In this document: in pieces, positions 9,648 through 21,046 of the stretch | How positions within the stretch are numbered: position 1 is the first letter of the stretch | Layout: every line of letters starts with the position of its first letter | Assembly: GCA_027596035.1 (NCBI GenBank) | Contig: JADGJA010000226.1 | Location: forward strand, 1 to 29,165 | DNA length: 29,165 bases | Reading direction: 5' to 3' | Source: Thoreauomyces humboldtii | Lineage: Eukaryota; Chytridiomycota; Chytridiomycetes; Spizellomycetales; Powellomycetaceae | The notes under the pieces: generated by a model | What the model saw: only the letters and a program-made list of their open reading frames with translations | What the model was told of the DNA's origin: nothing | The model's database searches: none | Made by a program: the position numbers and the translations under genes

Positions 9648-10472
9648 AGTCACAATTCAGAGGGACAGAGAAAAGTTATGGGATTGGATGAGAGCAACAG
9701 TAGGAGTAGAGAGAGGGTCGACTGTGGAGACCCTTTCGAACGATTCAGCGCCTTTGTGTCGGCGGTCAGGGCACTACAAACGGCTCAGTGCGCACATACG
9801 GTCTAAGAAAAAGTTCGTCAGTTTCTGACCAAGCTTTGGTCTGCGTTCGCAGACACGGCCCTCCATACCCTCTTTCAAACAGCGCTGCAATTATCGCTTG
9901 GATCGAGTAACGTTCTGGCAAGTTTCGATACACGAACCGGTCACTCTCTGAGGCAACAACACCCATATACAACTGGAGGAAAGTGGGAACGCGTCCGCGG
10001 GGGGAACGTCCCCCTGTCCAAAACCCGTACGCTGTGCACGCGCGGCGACTGCGCAAACGGCGCGTAACTTCTTATATGCGCAACATACAAACTCATCGAA
10101 CCCGACCTTCACACAAAGCCGGAAATAGCGCGGACTTGCTGTGGCTTCCAACAGTTTTGCCGTGGCTTCCTTGAAGTGACGTCTGGCGCAAAGTGGCCGG
10201 CCATAGCTGATTGCTCTCTCCTTCTGCTTCGTAGCTGTCATTCACGCCGGAAACACCCAAGTGCTAATGTCCCGAGGCGCATCTCAGACTGCAAAGTCTG
10301 AAGGAGTAACGAGGATATATTGGTAACGTTTGCCGAAAAAAAAAACAACAGATAATCAGTTGAAAGCAAACGACAGCTACTCAGAGAACACACGTCCATA
10401 GACGCGAGAGGAGCAAAAAGGTGGGGATGTTTCGGAAGGTGGCATCCTTCTGTGAGGAACTTTCTGGGCTCG
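9648..10472. other. Intergenic region upstream of the kinesin gene
   Basis: This interval of about 820 bp separates the kinesin start from the 3' end of the TRF4-like gene. It must hold the kinesin promoter and the TRF4 terminator region. A poly(A) run at about 10335-10345 is the clearest local feature. The short open frames on the minus strand (96-141 codons) have no recognisable motif and overlap each other, so I call no gene. Confidence 0.6.
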
Positions 10473-12542
10473 TCACCGCGTCCTTCTCTTCTTCGTTCGT
10501 CGCGCTTTCTTGCCTTTTCCGCCGGAAGCGAGTTCCTCCAAGTAGTTGGCGTCCTCGTCCTCGCTGTCAGCCGACACAAAGACGAACCCTTCCTCGTCGT
10601 CCGAGATGTTCCGTTTACGGTGGATCGCGACGGCAGGGGCGTCCAAGGGTCGTGATGGCGCATGGGTCTCGCCCTCTGAGACGTTCATGTCGCTGTCCTC
10701 GTCATCATCGGGCATCTTGCCGACGACCTCGTCGTAACGTTGCTGGATGCTCTCACGATGCTCGATGACGTTCCTTCGAACCGTCAGGATGGAGCCAAGG
10801 AGGGTGGGAACGTGGACGTGCTTGTTCCGTGGCTCGCTACCCACGCCGATCATGGCAATGATTAGGCTCGCTGCGCTCTGGAAGGCATTTCGGATGATAG
10901 GCCAAGTTTTCGTGGCGCCGCCCAACTCGTTTGCTAGCGATAATCGAATGGAAGACGTTGACAGCGTGCTCGGAAAAAAAAGGGTACGCTACACAACCAG
11001 GACGATACTCACTAAGATCATTAGGATCCACCAGACAAAGCTGTTCGGGCCGTGGGATCCGAGGAAATGGACACCTCCTCTGGACAGATTCCTTCGTGAA
11101 GTACCATACATCCTTGTGGTCCAGCCCGATCCCCATGGAACGGTAGTTGAAATGTATTCCATAAAACTCGAGAAATTCAAGGAGCAGAACTCCGAGATTC
11201 TCTGACGCCTTCATCTGCCGCGTTTGTAAAAGGGGATGCATCTGCACGTCCGTCCAAGAATATGTGAGCACAGGCACTAGTGTGCGAAGCGATGAAAGCA
11301 GACCAACCTTGAGAAAGGCGACGATCAGACACATCAACGCGTAGCTCCCCATTCCGCCAGTGAAAACTTCGTTCAGCCCCCGCTGAAGGAGGAATTGCTT
11401 CATTATCAAGAGAAGTGGCCGCAACCCGGCTCCGTACAAAGGGTCCTCAATGAATGTTTTGACGATTTTTGCCGCTCGGATGCCGCCATCCACGTTAAAG
11501 CTGATGTCTGCTGGGTAATTTGTGAGAGAATCGACCATTTTTATGATAGGAACCTGGAGCATGAAAATCAGACATCGTTCTGAGAGATCAAAGATGTCGG
11601 TGACTCTTTTTCTACCCTTACCTTCGCACTGGCTATGACGTCAATTTTCGAACAGATGTTTCGGCTTTGCAGAGCCCTTTTGAGCTTCTGTAGCGCTTCA
11701 CCCTTCGCCGACGGGTCCATGACTACCAAATCCACATCGCTACGAGCGGAGATTACTACCCTTTCACAGAATCTGCATAGTATTCGGGATTCATACCTGG
11801 AAGGCAGATATAGCTTCGTTTCGAAGCTTCCGAATACGGTCACTTTGGCGCGGGGAAAAACGGACAAGACCGTTTCCCTGATTCGGTCGACGGTCATCTG
11901 TCGCATGAAATGCTCAGCTTCCGTTGGAACCAGATACCCAATGTAATCCTCGATTTCTTCGTTGAGCCTACGACAATGGAAAAGGTGGTTGATCAGCAGC
12001 GACATAGGATTTGAACATGCGGAGTCTGTTCCAATGACCGTCGCGCGAGATCCTTACATCATTAATAGGTCTTTGGAGTATACTCGGTCCTTTGGCTGCC
12101 AGGCGGGAATTGGCAATGGATACAGGATCGGCATGCTCTTTGGTGCGGATCGTTGGTCCGGTTGTGGGAATGAATGACCGGCAGCACCCTTATGCCACGG
12201 AGGAGGAGGTTGAGACTGAGCGGTCCCGAATTTGGGCCGATCGTGGCGCGCGCGGTCTTGGGCCTCTGACGTCGGGCCAGGCCCGTCCAAGGGGTCAAAA
12301 GTCTTTGGTTCCTCCTTCTCGAATCCGATGAAATCGTCCTGCGAGGCCGCATTGTCCGATGCCAATTCAGACGACGATCCTTTCAGTGTCCGTGGTACAG
12401 CGATTGGGCGGTCCGGGTGTTTAGGATTCTTTGGGCCGAAGTTGAGTTTTGCCTGCTCATACTCTTGTTGTGCGCTCTGGGCGGCTCGCTCCGACGATGG
12501 GCGATAGAATCTGTCCTTCGTCTGCTCCGATCCCCCTGCCAT
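10473..12542 (-). CDS. TRF4: Non-canonical poly(A) polymerase, TRF4/PAPD5 type
   Basis: Six exons encode 569 aa: 12542-12058, 11967-11797, 11739-11622, 11553-11308, 11241-11013 and 10933-10473. Trf4 is the catalytic subunit of nuclear TRAMP, adding short A-tails to aberrant RNAs so that the exosome degrades them. Residues 1-160 are a polar, Pro/Ser-rich tail. The nucleotidyltransferase core begins at LNEEIEDYIGYLVP. It has the GS motif VFGSFETKLYLPSSDVDLVV (G208-S209) with metal-binding D220 and D222, and the third Asp in KIDVI (D252). The PAP-associated domain has FNVDGGIRAAKIVKTF, MKQFLLQRGLNEVFTGGMGSY and ENLGVLLLEFLEFYGIHFNY. LVDPNDLTNELGGATKTWPIIRNAFQSA closes the core. An acidic/basic tail ends in KKARRTKKRRTR, a likely nuclear localisation signal. 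All catalytic residues are present, so it looks active. Confidence 0.92.
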
Positions 12543-12551
12543 TGCGTTATG

Positions 12552-12909
12552 CTACGGAAACTGAAGGGATTCGTTCCGTGGCAACGACGAGATGGAGTTG
12601 TCGAGATCGGACCGGATTGCAAAGTAGTTTTCCGAGAATAGGGCGAAAGAGACGCTCGAGCCGTGGAGGATGCGGGGAGGACGACAGTATTGCTGACCTT
12701 CGACCTTGACACTGGTAATGGAACTGAAATTGAGGCTGGGGATGCGTGGGAAACGTTGGCCGCCGTCGTCGAAGCCCAGAAGTTCCTCCAGGCTTTCCTC
12801 GATCTTTTTTTTGACAGCGACTGTACGCCGACTGTACGTACAATTTACCACCGGTCAATTCAATACCAGTACGTGTAGTCAGTTCTCCCCACCTAAAAAT
12901 ACTTTGCAT
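12552..12909 (-). CDS. Possible small gene (98 aa) or upstream exons of the TRF4-like gene
   Basis: A two-exon model, 12909-12893 and 12831-12552, gives MQSIFSRRTVAVKKKIEES... and a stop 10 bp before the TRF4-like ATG. The intron would use donor GTGGGG and acceptor GTACGTACAG. The product has a basic/acidic amphipathic helix (VKKKIEESLEELLGF), then a mixed segment without a recognisable domain. The spacing to the next gene is too small for a normal separate transcript. Alternatively, part of this frame could be spliced onto the TRF4 N-terminus: GTCAAG joined to CATAACGCAATG is in frame, but its donor is weak. The opposite strand also has a 71-codon frame here, so strand is not certain. Confidence 0.3.
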
Positions 12910-13019
12910 GGATCTTTGCATGGAGCTCTCAAACCAAAGATCAATGGTCAAGCCCCGGATGGTTCGTTCCTTATGTCTTCCTGCTCATCGCGATTCCTTC
13001 CAGTTTCATTGCTCCCTCG

Positions 13020-14245
13020 ATGGCACAACCGTCACTTTCTCTGACGATGGCCTGTCTGTCAGGATACCTCGTCGAGAACGCCTACACCAACGCAACCCTA
13101 CCCGAAGCGACAGCGTTCTGCACCCTTGAGCTGGCAACTTTCGGTAATGACGTCGCGAACACGGTGGTCGACGAGTACGGAGAACCAGGCGTGGTGCTGG
13201 GAGCTTCGTTCCCGTTCGTGGCTGCCAGCGTCATACTCTGCTTCGGAAGACTGTGCAGCTATCGGAACGCGAGGGCGTGCTTCTTGGCGGTCGCGACGTT
13301 GTGCAATATCGTGCTGGCTGCCAACTTGGCGACGGGGTTGAGTTCCAAGGATGAGAATTACCTGGTGTTGGATAAGATTGGGATGGCGAGTTCCGTTTTC
13401 ATGCTGGTAGGGTTTTCGAGTGAACCGGACCTGTCGGGAAGGTAGCCTGCATCTGACCTTTCCCATTCAAGACGTTCACATCCATGGCGGGGATCCAGCG
13501 ATTCGTGCAGGTTCTGGGAAACGCAAAGCACCGAAGATGGATTGAGCGCGGATTATGCGTAGGACTTCCCATCTACGGGATACTACTCACGGTCATGGGT
13601 GAACACGAGATCAGCGTGGCGACCGTCCATCCGACCGTCTACTCCGCGCAGTTCGAAGGAGCCATGTTCATTCCCACGACTGTGTACCTTCTCGGCGGCA
13701 TGTTTTGCTTCTCTGCGAACCTCCCATCCTTCAAGCCTACGTCGATCACCGAAAGTCGACAGGATCCGTTCGCGGTCATCAAGATGCTTCGACTGGTCAA
13801 CGATATTATGATGGCGATCGTAATGCTGTTGAGCGCTTTTCAGCTGATCGTATCGCTTCCATGGAGGAGTGAGTGACCAGAAGATTTTTTCACGTACCGC
13901 GGAAGTCGACTCACCATACGGTTTCCACTGTGTTTCTTCACAGGTTCCGTTTACACCAGCGAACGCCTTTGTCTCCTTTCCAGTGTGGTGTTATGTGTGG
14001 AGAACGCCTTCGAGATGGTGATGAGCATTGCCCGCAGTCGTCTGGCTCTCTCGCGAAGTCAGGAGACGACGGCGGAAAACGCGGCCGATTCACATTCTCA
14101 TGGACCTCCTCACCGGACATCAGGGATCGGAAAGTCTGCAACCATGATACCCGCAGTCAGGACAGAAGCATCGATGAAGGACGCGGACAACCGCAACATC
14201 TCCCCGAGCCGGACGGCCAGCTTGCATCTTGGCGAAGTTGTATGA
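13020..14245 (+). CDS. Multi-pass membrane protein of unknown function
   Basis: Three exons, 13020-13406, 13472-13868 and 13944-14245, encode 361 aa. Donors are GTAGGG and GTGAGT; acceptors are ATTCAAG and TTCTTCACAG. Hydrophobic stretches at about residues 57-76, 86-106, 121-142, 155-172, 190-211, 239-260 and 268-287 suggest six or seven membrane spans. A hydrophilic tail of about 70 residues, rich in Ser/Thr/His/Arg, follows. The N-terminal part (MAQPSLSLTMACLSGYLVEN) may be another span or signal anchor, with a glycosylation-like NAT sequon just after it. The frame stays open upstream back to 12897 (including WFVPYVFLLIAIPSSF), so the true start may lie in an unseen upstream exon. No family motif is recognised; a seven-span receptor-like or Frag1/DRAM-like fold is possible but unproven. 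It is convergent with the ABC transporter. Confidence 0.7.
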
Positions 14246-14539
14246 TTGGTTTTTTTAGATATGATAGTAGACACCGTAAATGGACATTACCCACCTTTCC
14301 GGATGCGCAATATGCTCGCATGCCAGAGGACCCCTTACTTGCCAAAGAATCTTTGGGATCAGGATGCAGAACGAGGCTCTTGGAAGCGAATGGCACGAGT
14401 CGAGATATCGTAGGCCGACACGCCCAATCTCATTCATTGCCCCTCCTCCATGCATACATAATCTACCTTCTGAAAGCCACGTCGGTCTCGGCAAAAGCAG
14501 CCGAACCAAAACAGCACCACCTGATCAAAAACCATCCTC

Positions 14540-17500
14540 CTAAACCTCTTGCTGAGCGCACATGTCCGCAAAAAAGCCACGAAGTGCCATGAGCTCCTTG
14601 TGAGTCCCGTACTCTATGATGCGTCCCTCGTTGACGACGGCGATGTAATCTACATCCTTGATGGTCGAGAGCCTGCACGAAGGGTTTCAGCCATAAGATA
14701 CGATGTTTCTTCGGCAAATGGAGGGAGACGCACCGATGAGCGATCGTGACCGTGGTACGCCCCTTGGCAGCTTGGTCGATGGCTTTTTGAACCTCCAACT
14801 CGCTCGTGGAGTCCAAAGCGCTCGTGGCTTCGTCGAGGAGAAGCAATTTGGGTTTTCTGTGATTGCCAGTCAAGATCTCATATCGACGTGATGCTGGTCG
14901 TTCGGGGAATCAAAACTTTACCTGATCAAAGCTCTAGCAATGGCTATGCGTTGCTTCTGACCGCCACTGAGATGTCCGCCCTTGGCGCCCACCCGCGTGT
15001 CGTACTTCTGCGGCAAGCCTGTGATGAACGTGTGGGCGTCGGCCTGCTGAGCAGCAGCGACAATGTCATCCATGGTGACAGGCGTTTCGGATCCCCAGGC
15101 TATGTTTTCGGCGATACTCATGTCGAAAAGAGTAGGTTCCTGTCCAACCAGCGCCATGTTCGATCGCAGACTAGTGACATTGTAGCCGTCTATCGGGACA
15201 TTGCCGATCGTGGCTTCCCCTCCGCTCACGTCGTACCAGCGTTGAAGGAGTCCGATGATGGTGCTCTTTCCGCAGCCGGACGGTCCCTGTGGCAAAACGA
15301 CTTAGGAGACGTTGCAATAGACGGATGATTACCAAAGCTCCATCATACCACTAAAGCAAGAGACGTGTTCTCCTTTCCTTCCAGATGGAACGCCCCTCGG
15401 AAGGTCGGCTCGCTGGAGGTAGGATACTGGAAGATGAGATTTTTGAAGTTGAAACCGGAGGAGAAGGCCGCAGGTTCCTGTCCCTTCTTGTCGGGATCGA
15501 TGGCAGTTTTGCGATCATGCATCAAGAAGGTCGTCTTGGCCGCGAAGCGTCCTTTAGCATATCCCTGCGTAGCGGCGGCTGAGGATGCAATCGAGATCAT
15601 CGTCGTCATCATGCCGAGGATCGTCGTGAAGAGCTACAGTTCGATAGCTGTCAAGTTAGCCCCAGTCATCGTACACCAAAGGTAAAGCCTGTGCTCAGAG
15701 TGATCCAATACTTACATCCGTGAGAGTGAGATCGCCTCTCTCGTAAAGTTTCTCTCCAGCATAGAACCCCACCGCGAGCGTCAACATGGCAGCCGACGCC
15801 TGCATGGCATAAGCGAAACTATCGACGAAGGCATTCTTCTTCGTCAACATGAACGGTCTAGCCAAGAGCGCATCGTATCGATCGACCGCGAATCCCTCCC
15901 TCTGCAACGTCTTGATGGTCTTGACTTCACGAATGGCCTCGTTCGCGACCTGAGTGGCCTGTTCGATAGCCTCTCTACTGGCGTCGGCGTAGGCAGTGGC
16001 GGAAGTCGTTTGCCAGTACGTGGCGAAGAGTATGAAGGGAGCGATGATGAGAAGGATCACTACGAGGGTGGGACTGTATGCGAGGGATGCGCACACCCCT
16101 ACGAACGCGGTGAGACCGAGTTCTGCTACCGAACCCCAGACATCGGTGACGAGGTGAGGCACGTTGGCGATGGCTCCGAGCTTGTAGCAGAGAACTCCAA
16201 CGGCGTTGGACTTCGCGTCGAAGAATCCCATCTGCAAATGCTTCGAGATCAGCATCGGAACGTTGGCAGTTACTCGAATCCCTGACCTCACCTCTTGACG
16301 GAGCAGGTTCTTGAAGGTCGCCAGGCGAAGTCGGCGAGTGAGGTAAGAGTCCACCTTCCCGAAGGCAGCTATAGAACCCCATTTGGTGACCAGAGCCAAG
16401 AGCGCGATAAGCACTGGGAGATGCGATCACTCCAGTCAGCAACACGTGCGAGCAGTTGGCAGTTTGAGGAGTCAAATGACATACCCATGACCATGACCAG
16501 CGCGCTGTCATCTGAGGCAGTCGTGAGCTTCCCAAGCACGAGACCCAAGGTAATGGCAAATCCGGGGAGGACCTAAATCGAATAATCAGTCTATCAAAGA
16601 TCTGCTCACTGCTCGCTGCTAGTTGAGACTGCGTCACTTACCAAACCACCTAACGCCGCTGCTAGAGTTCCCAGGAAGATGCTTCCACCGGTGGGTGACA
16701 TCAGTTTCAACACCCTCCACAAGATCCACTTCGAAACCGTTGCGTTCTCGTTTCTGGCTCTCAAACGCTCATCCTTGAGTCTCAGTCGCAACTGAGCCGC
16801 AATCATGTCGGGCGGATCCATCTTCATCGAAGGTTCCTGCATCATGGCCCTGACCTGTTCGTTCAGAACGGCCTCCAACTCGGGCTCATCGGAACCTTTC
16901 ACGACGGTGGGGGCTCTCTCGCGTTGCTCCTGGTTCTTGGTCGAGATCTTCTGCTTGTCCACCAACTGAGTGTAGATCCCCTTTCGGTCGTACAGCTCCG
17001 AGTGAGTGCCTCGTTCGACGACCTGACCGCGGGACACGACGCAGATCGCGTCCGCGTTTCGGACGGTGGAGAGACGGTGTGCGATCACGATGGTGGTTCG
17101 TCCTTTCGCGGCCTCGTCTAGCGCTTTTTGCACCAGACGTTCGGATTTGGTGTCGAGGGCACTAGTCGCTTCGTCCAGCAGGAGGATGGACGGGTTTTTG
17201 ATGAGGGATCGGGCGATGGCGATGCGTTGACGTTGTCCTCCACTGAGTGTGCCGGTCGATACCTGAGATGACCATCCCATCATCAGAACAACTGTCCGTA
17301 CTGGTGGAAATGGGAAGATCTTACCGTAGTATCGTAACCCAATGGGAACTTTGCGACAAAGTCATGGCATTGAGCCATCTTGCAGACATCCACGAACCTT
17401 GCCGGCGAGATCTCTGCTCCATCCGGCAATCCCATGAGGATGTTCTGACGGATCGTCAGGGCAGCAAAGAGAACCGGTTCTTGTCCGACGACTCCGATGT

Positions 17501-19564
17501 GTCGGCGTAAAACGGCGGGATCCATCGTAGCGATGTCGATCCCGTCCAGGAATACGCTGCCGGCAGATGGCTCGTAGAATCGCTGGAGGAGCGCGATGGT
17601 CGTGCTCTGCGAACAACATGTTCAGCAGTGGATCCAAGGATGTGTCCAAAGTTGAGAAACGTCTTACCTTTCCGGATCCTGATCCTCCAACGAACGCAAC
17701 TGTCTGTCCGGCTTTGATGTCTGCCGTTAAACCATTGAGGATTCGAATCTCCGGTCTGGATGACTGTGTATTAGTAAAAGTGCAATTGCAGAGATCACAC
17801 AACATCTTCCAGCCGGATTACCTGGCGGGATAAGAGAAATCGACGCCACGGAACGCAATCTCTCCTTGGACATTGCTGACCTTCTGCATCTCCGTTCCGG
17901 TTGTTACGCGCACGCTCGTCAAAGTACCCTCGTTGCTCAGGATGGTCGAGTAGACGGTAGCAGCGGACACCTGCGCTGTTGCTAGAACGGCCAGACCGGC
18001 TGGCACCCTCATCAAAGCCATTGCCACGATCATCATCGCTAGAACGGCAATCTAGTACAAGATAATCACATGAGCTGAAATGAAGTTGCGCCTTGAGAAA
18101 AGAGGTGCGGAACATACAGCTGCGTCTCCGCCTGTGACACTCTTCTCTTTCACAAGCTTGGCGGCATACCAGAATCCGAACGCGAAGATCAGGAATATGA
18201 TTGCTTTAAGCGGACGAAGAGCGCAACAGTCAGTTCTCTAGATTGCCGTTACCGTAATCCCTTGACGAAATCTTAATCACACTTTCCGCGCACCTTGAAA
18301 CAATCCGGAAGCAAAGCCAGAAGCGACACCCTTTCGAACGTCCAAGCCGCGGACCTGTTGCAACCTTTCATCATACTTCTGCGTGAACCGTTCCTGGAGC
18401 GAGAACGAGAACACGGTGCGGATCCCCGACAGCGCAGAGTCTGCGACGGCGGTCGCCTCTCCGAACGCCACTCCGCTTCGGGACACCATTACGGATTCGC
18501 ACTTGACGATCAAGTAACCGGAACCGACCAGGAGAGGCATCAAGGCCAGACTGAGGATGAAAAAGGTATGCCAGTTTGATCAGATGTGCGATCTCATTCT
18601 CGCGCTTTGAAGAAGGTGACTTTCTCCCTTCTTACATGATGATGGAGATCTTCCAACCGTGGTAGAAAGCTATGATGAGACTACAGACAAATTGGGCCAC
18701 TGCAGACCCCAGTTGCATCATATTCTCTCCGAGGCCATCTTTGATGAAAGGGATGTCGGCTGTCAGGCGGCCTGTGAGAGCCTTGTCCTTGGCCTGCGTT
18801 CGAAAAGGTTAGCTGAGAGAAATGGCACAAAGACACCCACACTGCTCATAAGCAACTGACCGTATCAAACCAAGCAAGATCTTGGTTCAGCAGTCGCTCG
18901 AGATACAGGAGGCTTATTTTCTGTAGGATCGGGAAGATCGTGAGGAACTGGTGGAAAAAACGCAGGGCAAGGGAAGGATGTGACACACCTTTGTCTGTCT
19001 TTCAGCTGTGAGACACCAGAGACTTCTAGCCAGATACGTAGTCACGAAGGCCCAAGCGGCCAGAATGGCCATCTTTCCAGATGTCTGACCGATCAACGTA
19101 ACGACCGACGAATCCGCTTCCTTCTTTCCGGGCGTGATAAGCTGTGCGAACACTGCGATGGCCAGCGGATACACAAGACCGCTGCCGATCGTAGCCCCGC
19201 TGGCCACCCTATGTGTTACACGAAGTCCGGGTGTCAGTCAAGTGCAACAGGACGGACTGGAAGCTGTGCAATTCTCCGGGACGTACATGATCATGTTGAA
19301 ATCCTTTGAATCAGCGAATCGCCATAGCTTCAGCAGCGAGACCTTTGGCTTCTGCGGACCACGACCCGATGCATCCTTGGAACTTTGCGCTTGCTGTGCA
19401 CTGACTTGGACATCTGCAGGGTCTTGCGGCATGTCGACTACAACGGGTGACACTCGGCCTGCCATCTCGGGTATGCCTGCTGAAGAACGCCAAGAGCTGA
19501 TCAGAAATCTTGATGCGCCCCTTTTTTGGTGATTAGGCTCACCTGAGTCCCGGATGAGCGCCAT
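14540..19564 (-). CDS. Full-length ABCB transporter (P-glycoprotein/MDR type)
   Basis: Eighteen exons give 1281 aa, the usual length for a full ABCB: 19564-19543, 19476-19287, 19208-18989, 18920-18861, 18793-18636, 18550-18294, 18203-18118, 18051-17822, 17755-17668, 17606-17325, 17262-16642, 16572-16485, 16413-16292, 16231-15716, 15633-15349, 15286-14922, 14856-14734 and 14672-14540. The order is TMD1-NBD1-TMD2-NBD2. NBD1: Walker A GGSGSGKST (431-439), Q-loop VGQEPVLF, signature LSGGQ (537-541), Walker B ILLLDE (D561-E562), switch H593. NBD2: GPSGCGKST (1076-1084), [13 protein letters not shown] (1181-1185), LLLLDE (E1206), H1237. All catalytic residues are intact at both sites, so both should hydrolyse ATP. 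A charged linker of about 100 aa joins the halves. Such pumps export hydrophobic drugs, lipids or peptides across the plasma membrane or vacuole; the substrate cannot be read from sequence. Exon 1 has only 22 nt. Confidence 0.95.
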
Positions 19565-21046
19565 ACAGAGCGGTCGTCGCGGACGAGTTTGCAACGAAGC
19601 TTGCAAGAAAGGTAAAAAAGCTCTAGCTAGCTACTCTGTCCATGTGGCAAACCAAGAGTGGGGCTGGTCGGAAAGAAAAAACGAAAGAGGGACACTGGAG
19701 AACCCACGGATGGTCTCCCCGGGGTGATTACCGCGGACAGCTTGACTGGATCAATCCCTGCTGCTAGAATCCACTTGCACATCATCCAGAGGAGGCGCTC
19801 ATCTCCGAGTGGGAAAGGTTTATTTAGCATGTAAGGTTTGGTTGTGTGGTGGTGAACGAGCGAAGGTGATGGATGCCGTTTCTGCTTACTCAATCTCCGC
19901 TCGGCAAAGGGTTTTCTGCTGTCGAATCCCAGACTTGAACCTTTATCAACCTGCAGGCCACGGTTCCGCACCCTGGGGTCGTTTGGCGGGAATGCCACCG
20001 CTCGATTCATGTTCGATCACAGCGTCATACTGCGAAGGCCACCTAATCTTGAGCCGTCTGTCCTCCACGGACACAAACAGTGACTCTATAGCCCTGCATC
20101 ATGACCGTCTGCTCAATCGGCCGTGGACCAGGCGGTCGCGCAAGACGATTCGGACTCGAAAAAAACAACAACCAAGGGCTTCTGGCCGCTTTGTTCTGAA
20201 CGCTTTCTCAGATGTGCAGTCCGTTCGTGTCAGCTGGGGCCGCTCAGTCTCGACATATCATCTATCTTCTCAATGGCAACGTTCGGTATTCGAACATGAC
20301 TTTGACCGTACTTTTGCGAGCAGATGGTACAAAGCCTCGTCAGCGATGCCGTTCCCCGCAGATTTGGTGCGGATCCCCTTATCATCGCCACCTCGTATTT
20401 CACATCATCAACGGATGTTGATCATTAACGGATGTTGATGTGCCGCCAAGGTCTCATTCGAGAGAACAACCGAGTGAAAGAGAGATCGAACGATGCCTTT
20501 CGAATGCGCAACCACTGATTGTTTACGTCGGCGCCCATCCCAGCCAAGTCACACGGGAAACAAGCTTCAGGATGACGACAAACCTGGAGCTGTTGAACTT
20601 TGAAGATGTATGGCTCGTCGGTTGATGCAGGGAGAGTCGGGAGCCTGATATCAATTGGGATTGCAGAGCTGTCGGTTGCACACCCACAACAGAGAGAGAG
20701 AGAGAGAGCTTCTCATCTGATCCCGACCCATCCCGCACACCACATCCATCCTCCTCCTCCCCTCCTCCTAAAAAACAAAAAACACTACAGCAACCGCCAA
20801 TTTACAGCACACACACACACACACACAAGGCCTCCTTTCCACCAGTACACAACAGGCCCCTCCCTAGCACCGCAGGCCGCTTCCCACTCGGTATCGTCGT
20901 CTACCGTTAGTGCTCACCCCGCTTCCATTCTGCTCCATTCCTCCTTTTCGGCAATCTCCGCGGCTCCTCCGCTCAATAGCTCTACACTCTAAACTCGCAG
21001 TCCCCCTTCTGCGTAACCCCTTTCAAGCATCCTTTCAAACGAAGAA
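19565..21046. other. Long intergenic region between divergent genes, with microsatellites
   Basis: About 1.5 kb separates the ABC transporter start from the next plus-strand gene and should hold both promoters. It contains an (AG)n run at 20691-20708 and a (CA)n run at 20808-20827. A 13-bp direct repeat (AACGGATGTTGAT) sits at 20410-20422 and 20427-20439. The stretch 20740-21046 is C/T-rich, as expected of a fungal promoter or 5' UTR for the gene starting at 21047. A 209-codon open frame at 19809-20438 has no domain, odd composition and no splice context, so I do not call it. Confidence 0.6.
20808..20827. repeat. (CA)n microsatellite
   Basis: About ten CA units in the C-rich stretch upstream of the gene starting at 21047. 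Confidence 0.9.

Noticed and set aside
9766..10241. Two overlapping minus-strand frames upstream of the kinesin gene
   Set aside because: Short, Cys/Arg-rich, mutually overlapping and motif-free; they sit where the kinesin promoter should be.
12663..12878. 71-codon plus-strand frame opposite the small gene near the TRF4 start
   Set aside because: Its end runs through a T-tract and splice-like sequence; no domain and no better support than the minus-strand frame, so it is mentioned only as an alternative.
19930..19955. B-box-like stretch (GGTTCAAGTCTGG on the minus strand) suggesting a tRNA
   Set aside because: The T stem does not pair, and no acceptor, anticodon or D arm can be folded around it.
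19809..20438. 209-codon open frame on the plus strand upstream of the ABC transporter
   Set aside because: No domain, no hydrophobic core pattern, Ser/Arg/His-skewed composition, and it lies in the promoter interval between divergent genes; best explained as a chance frame.
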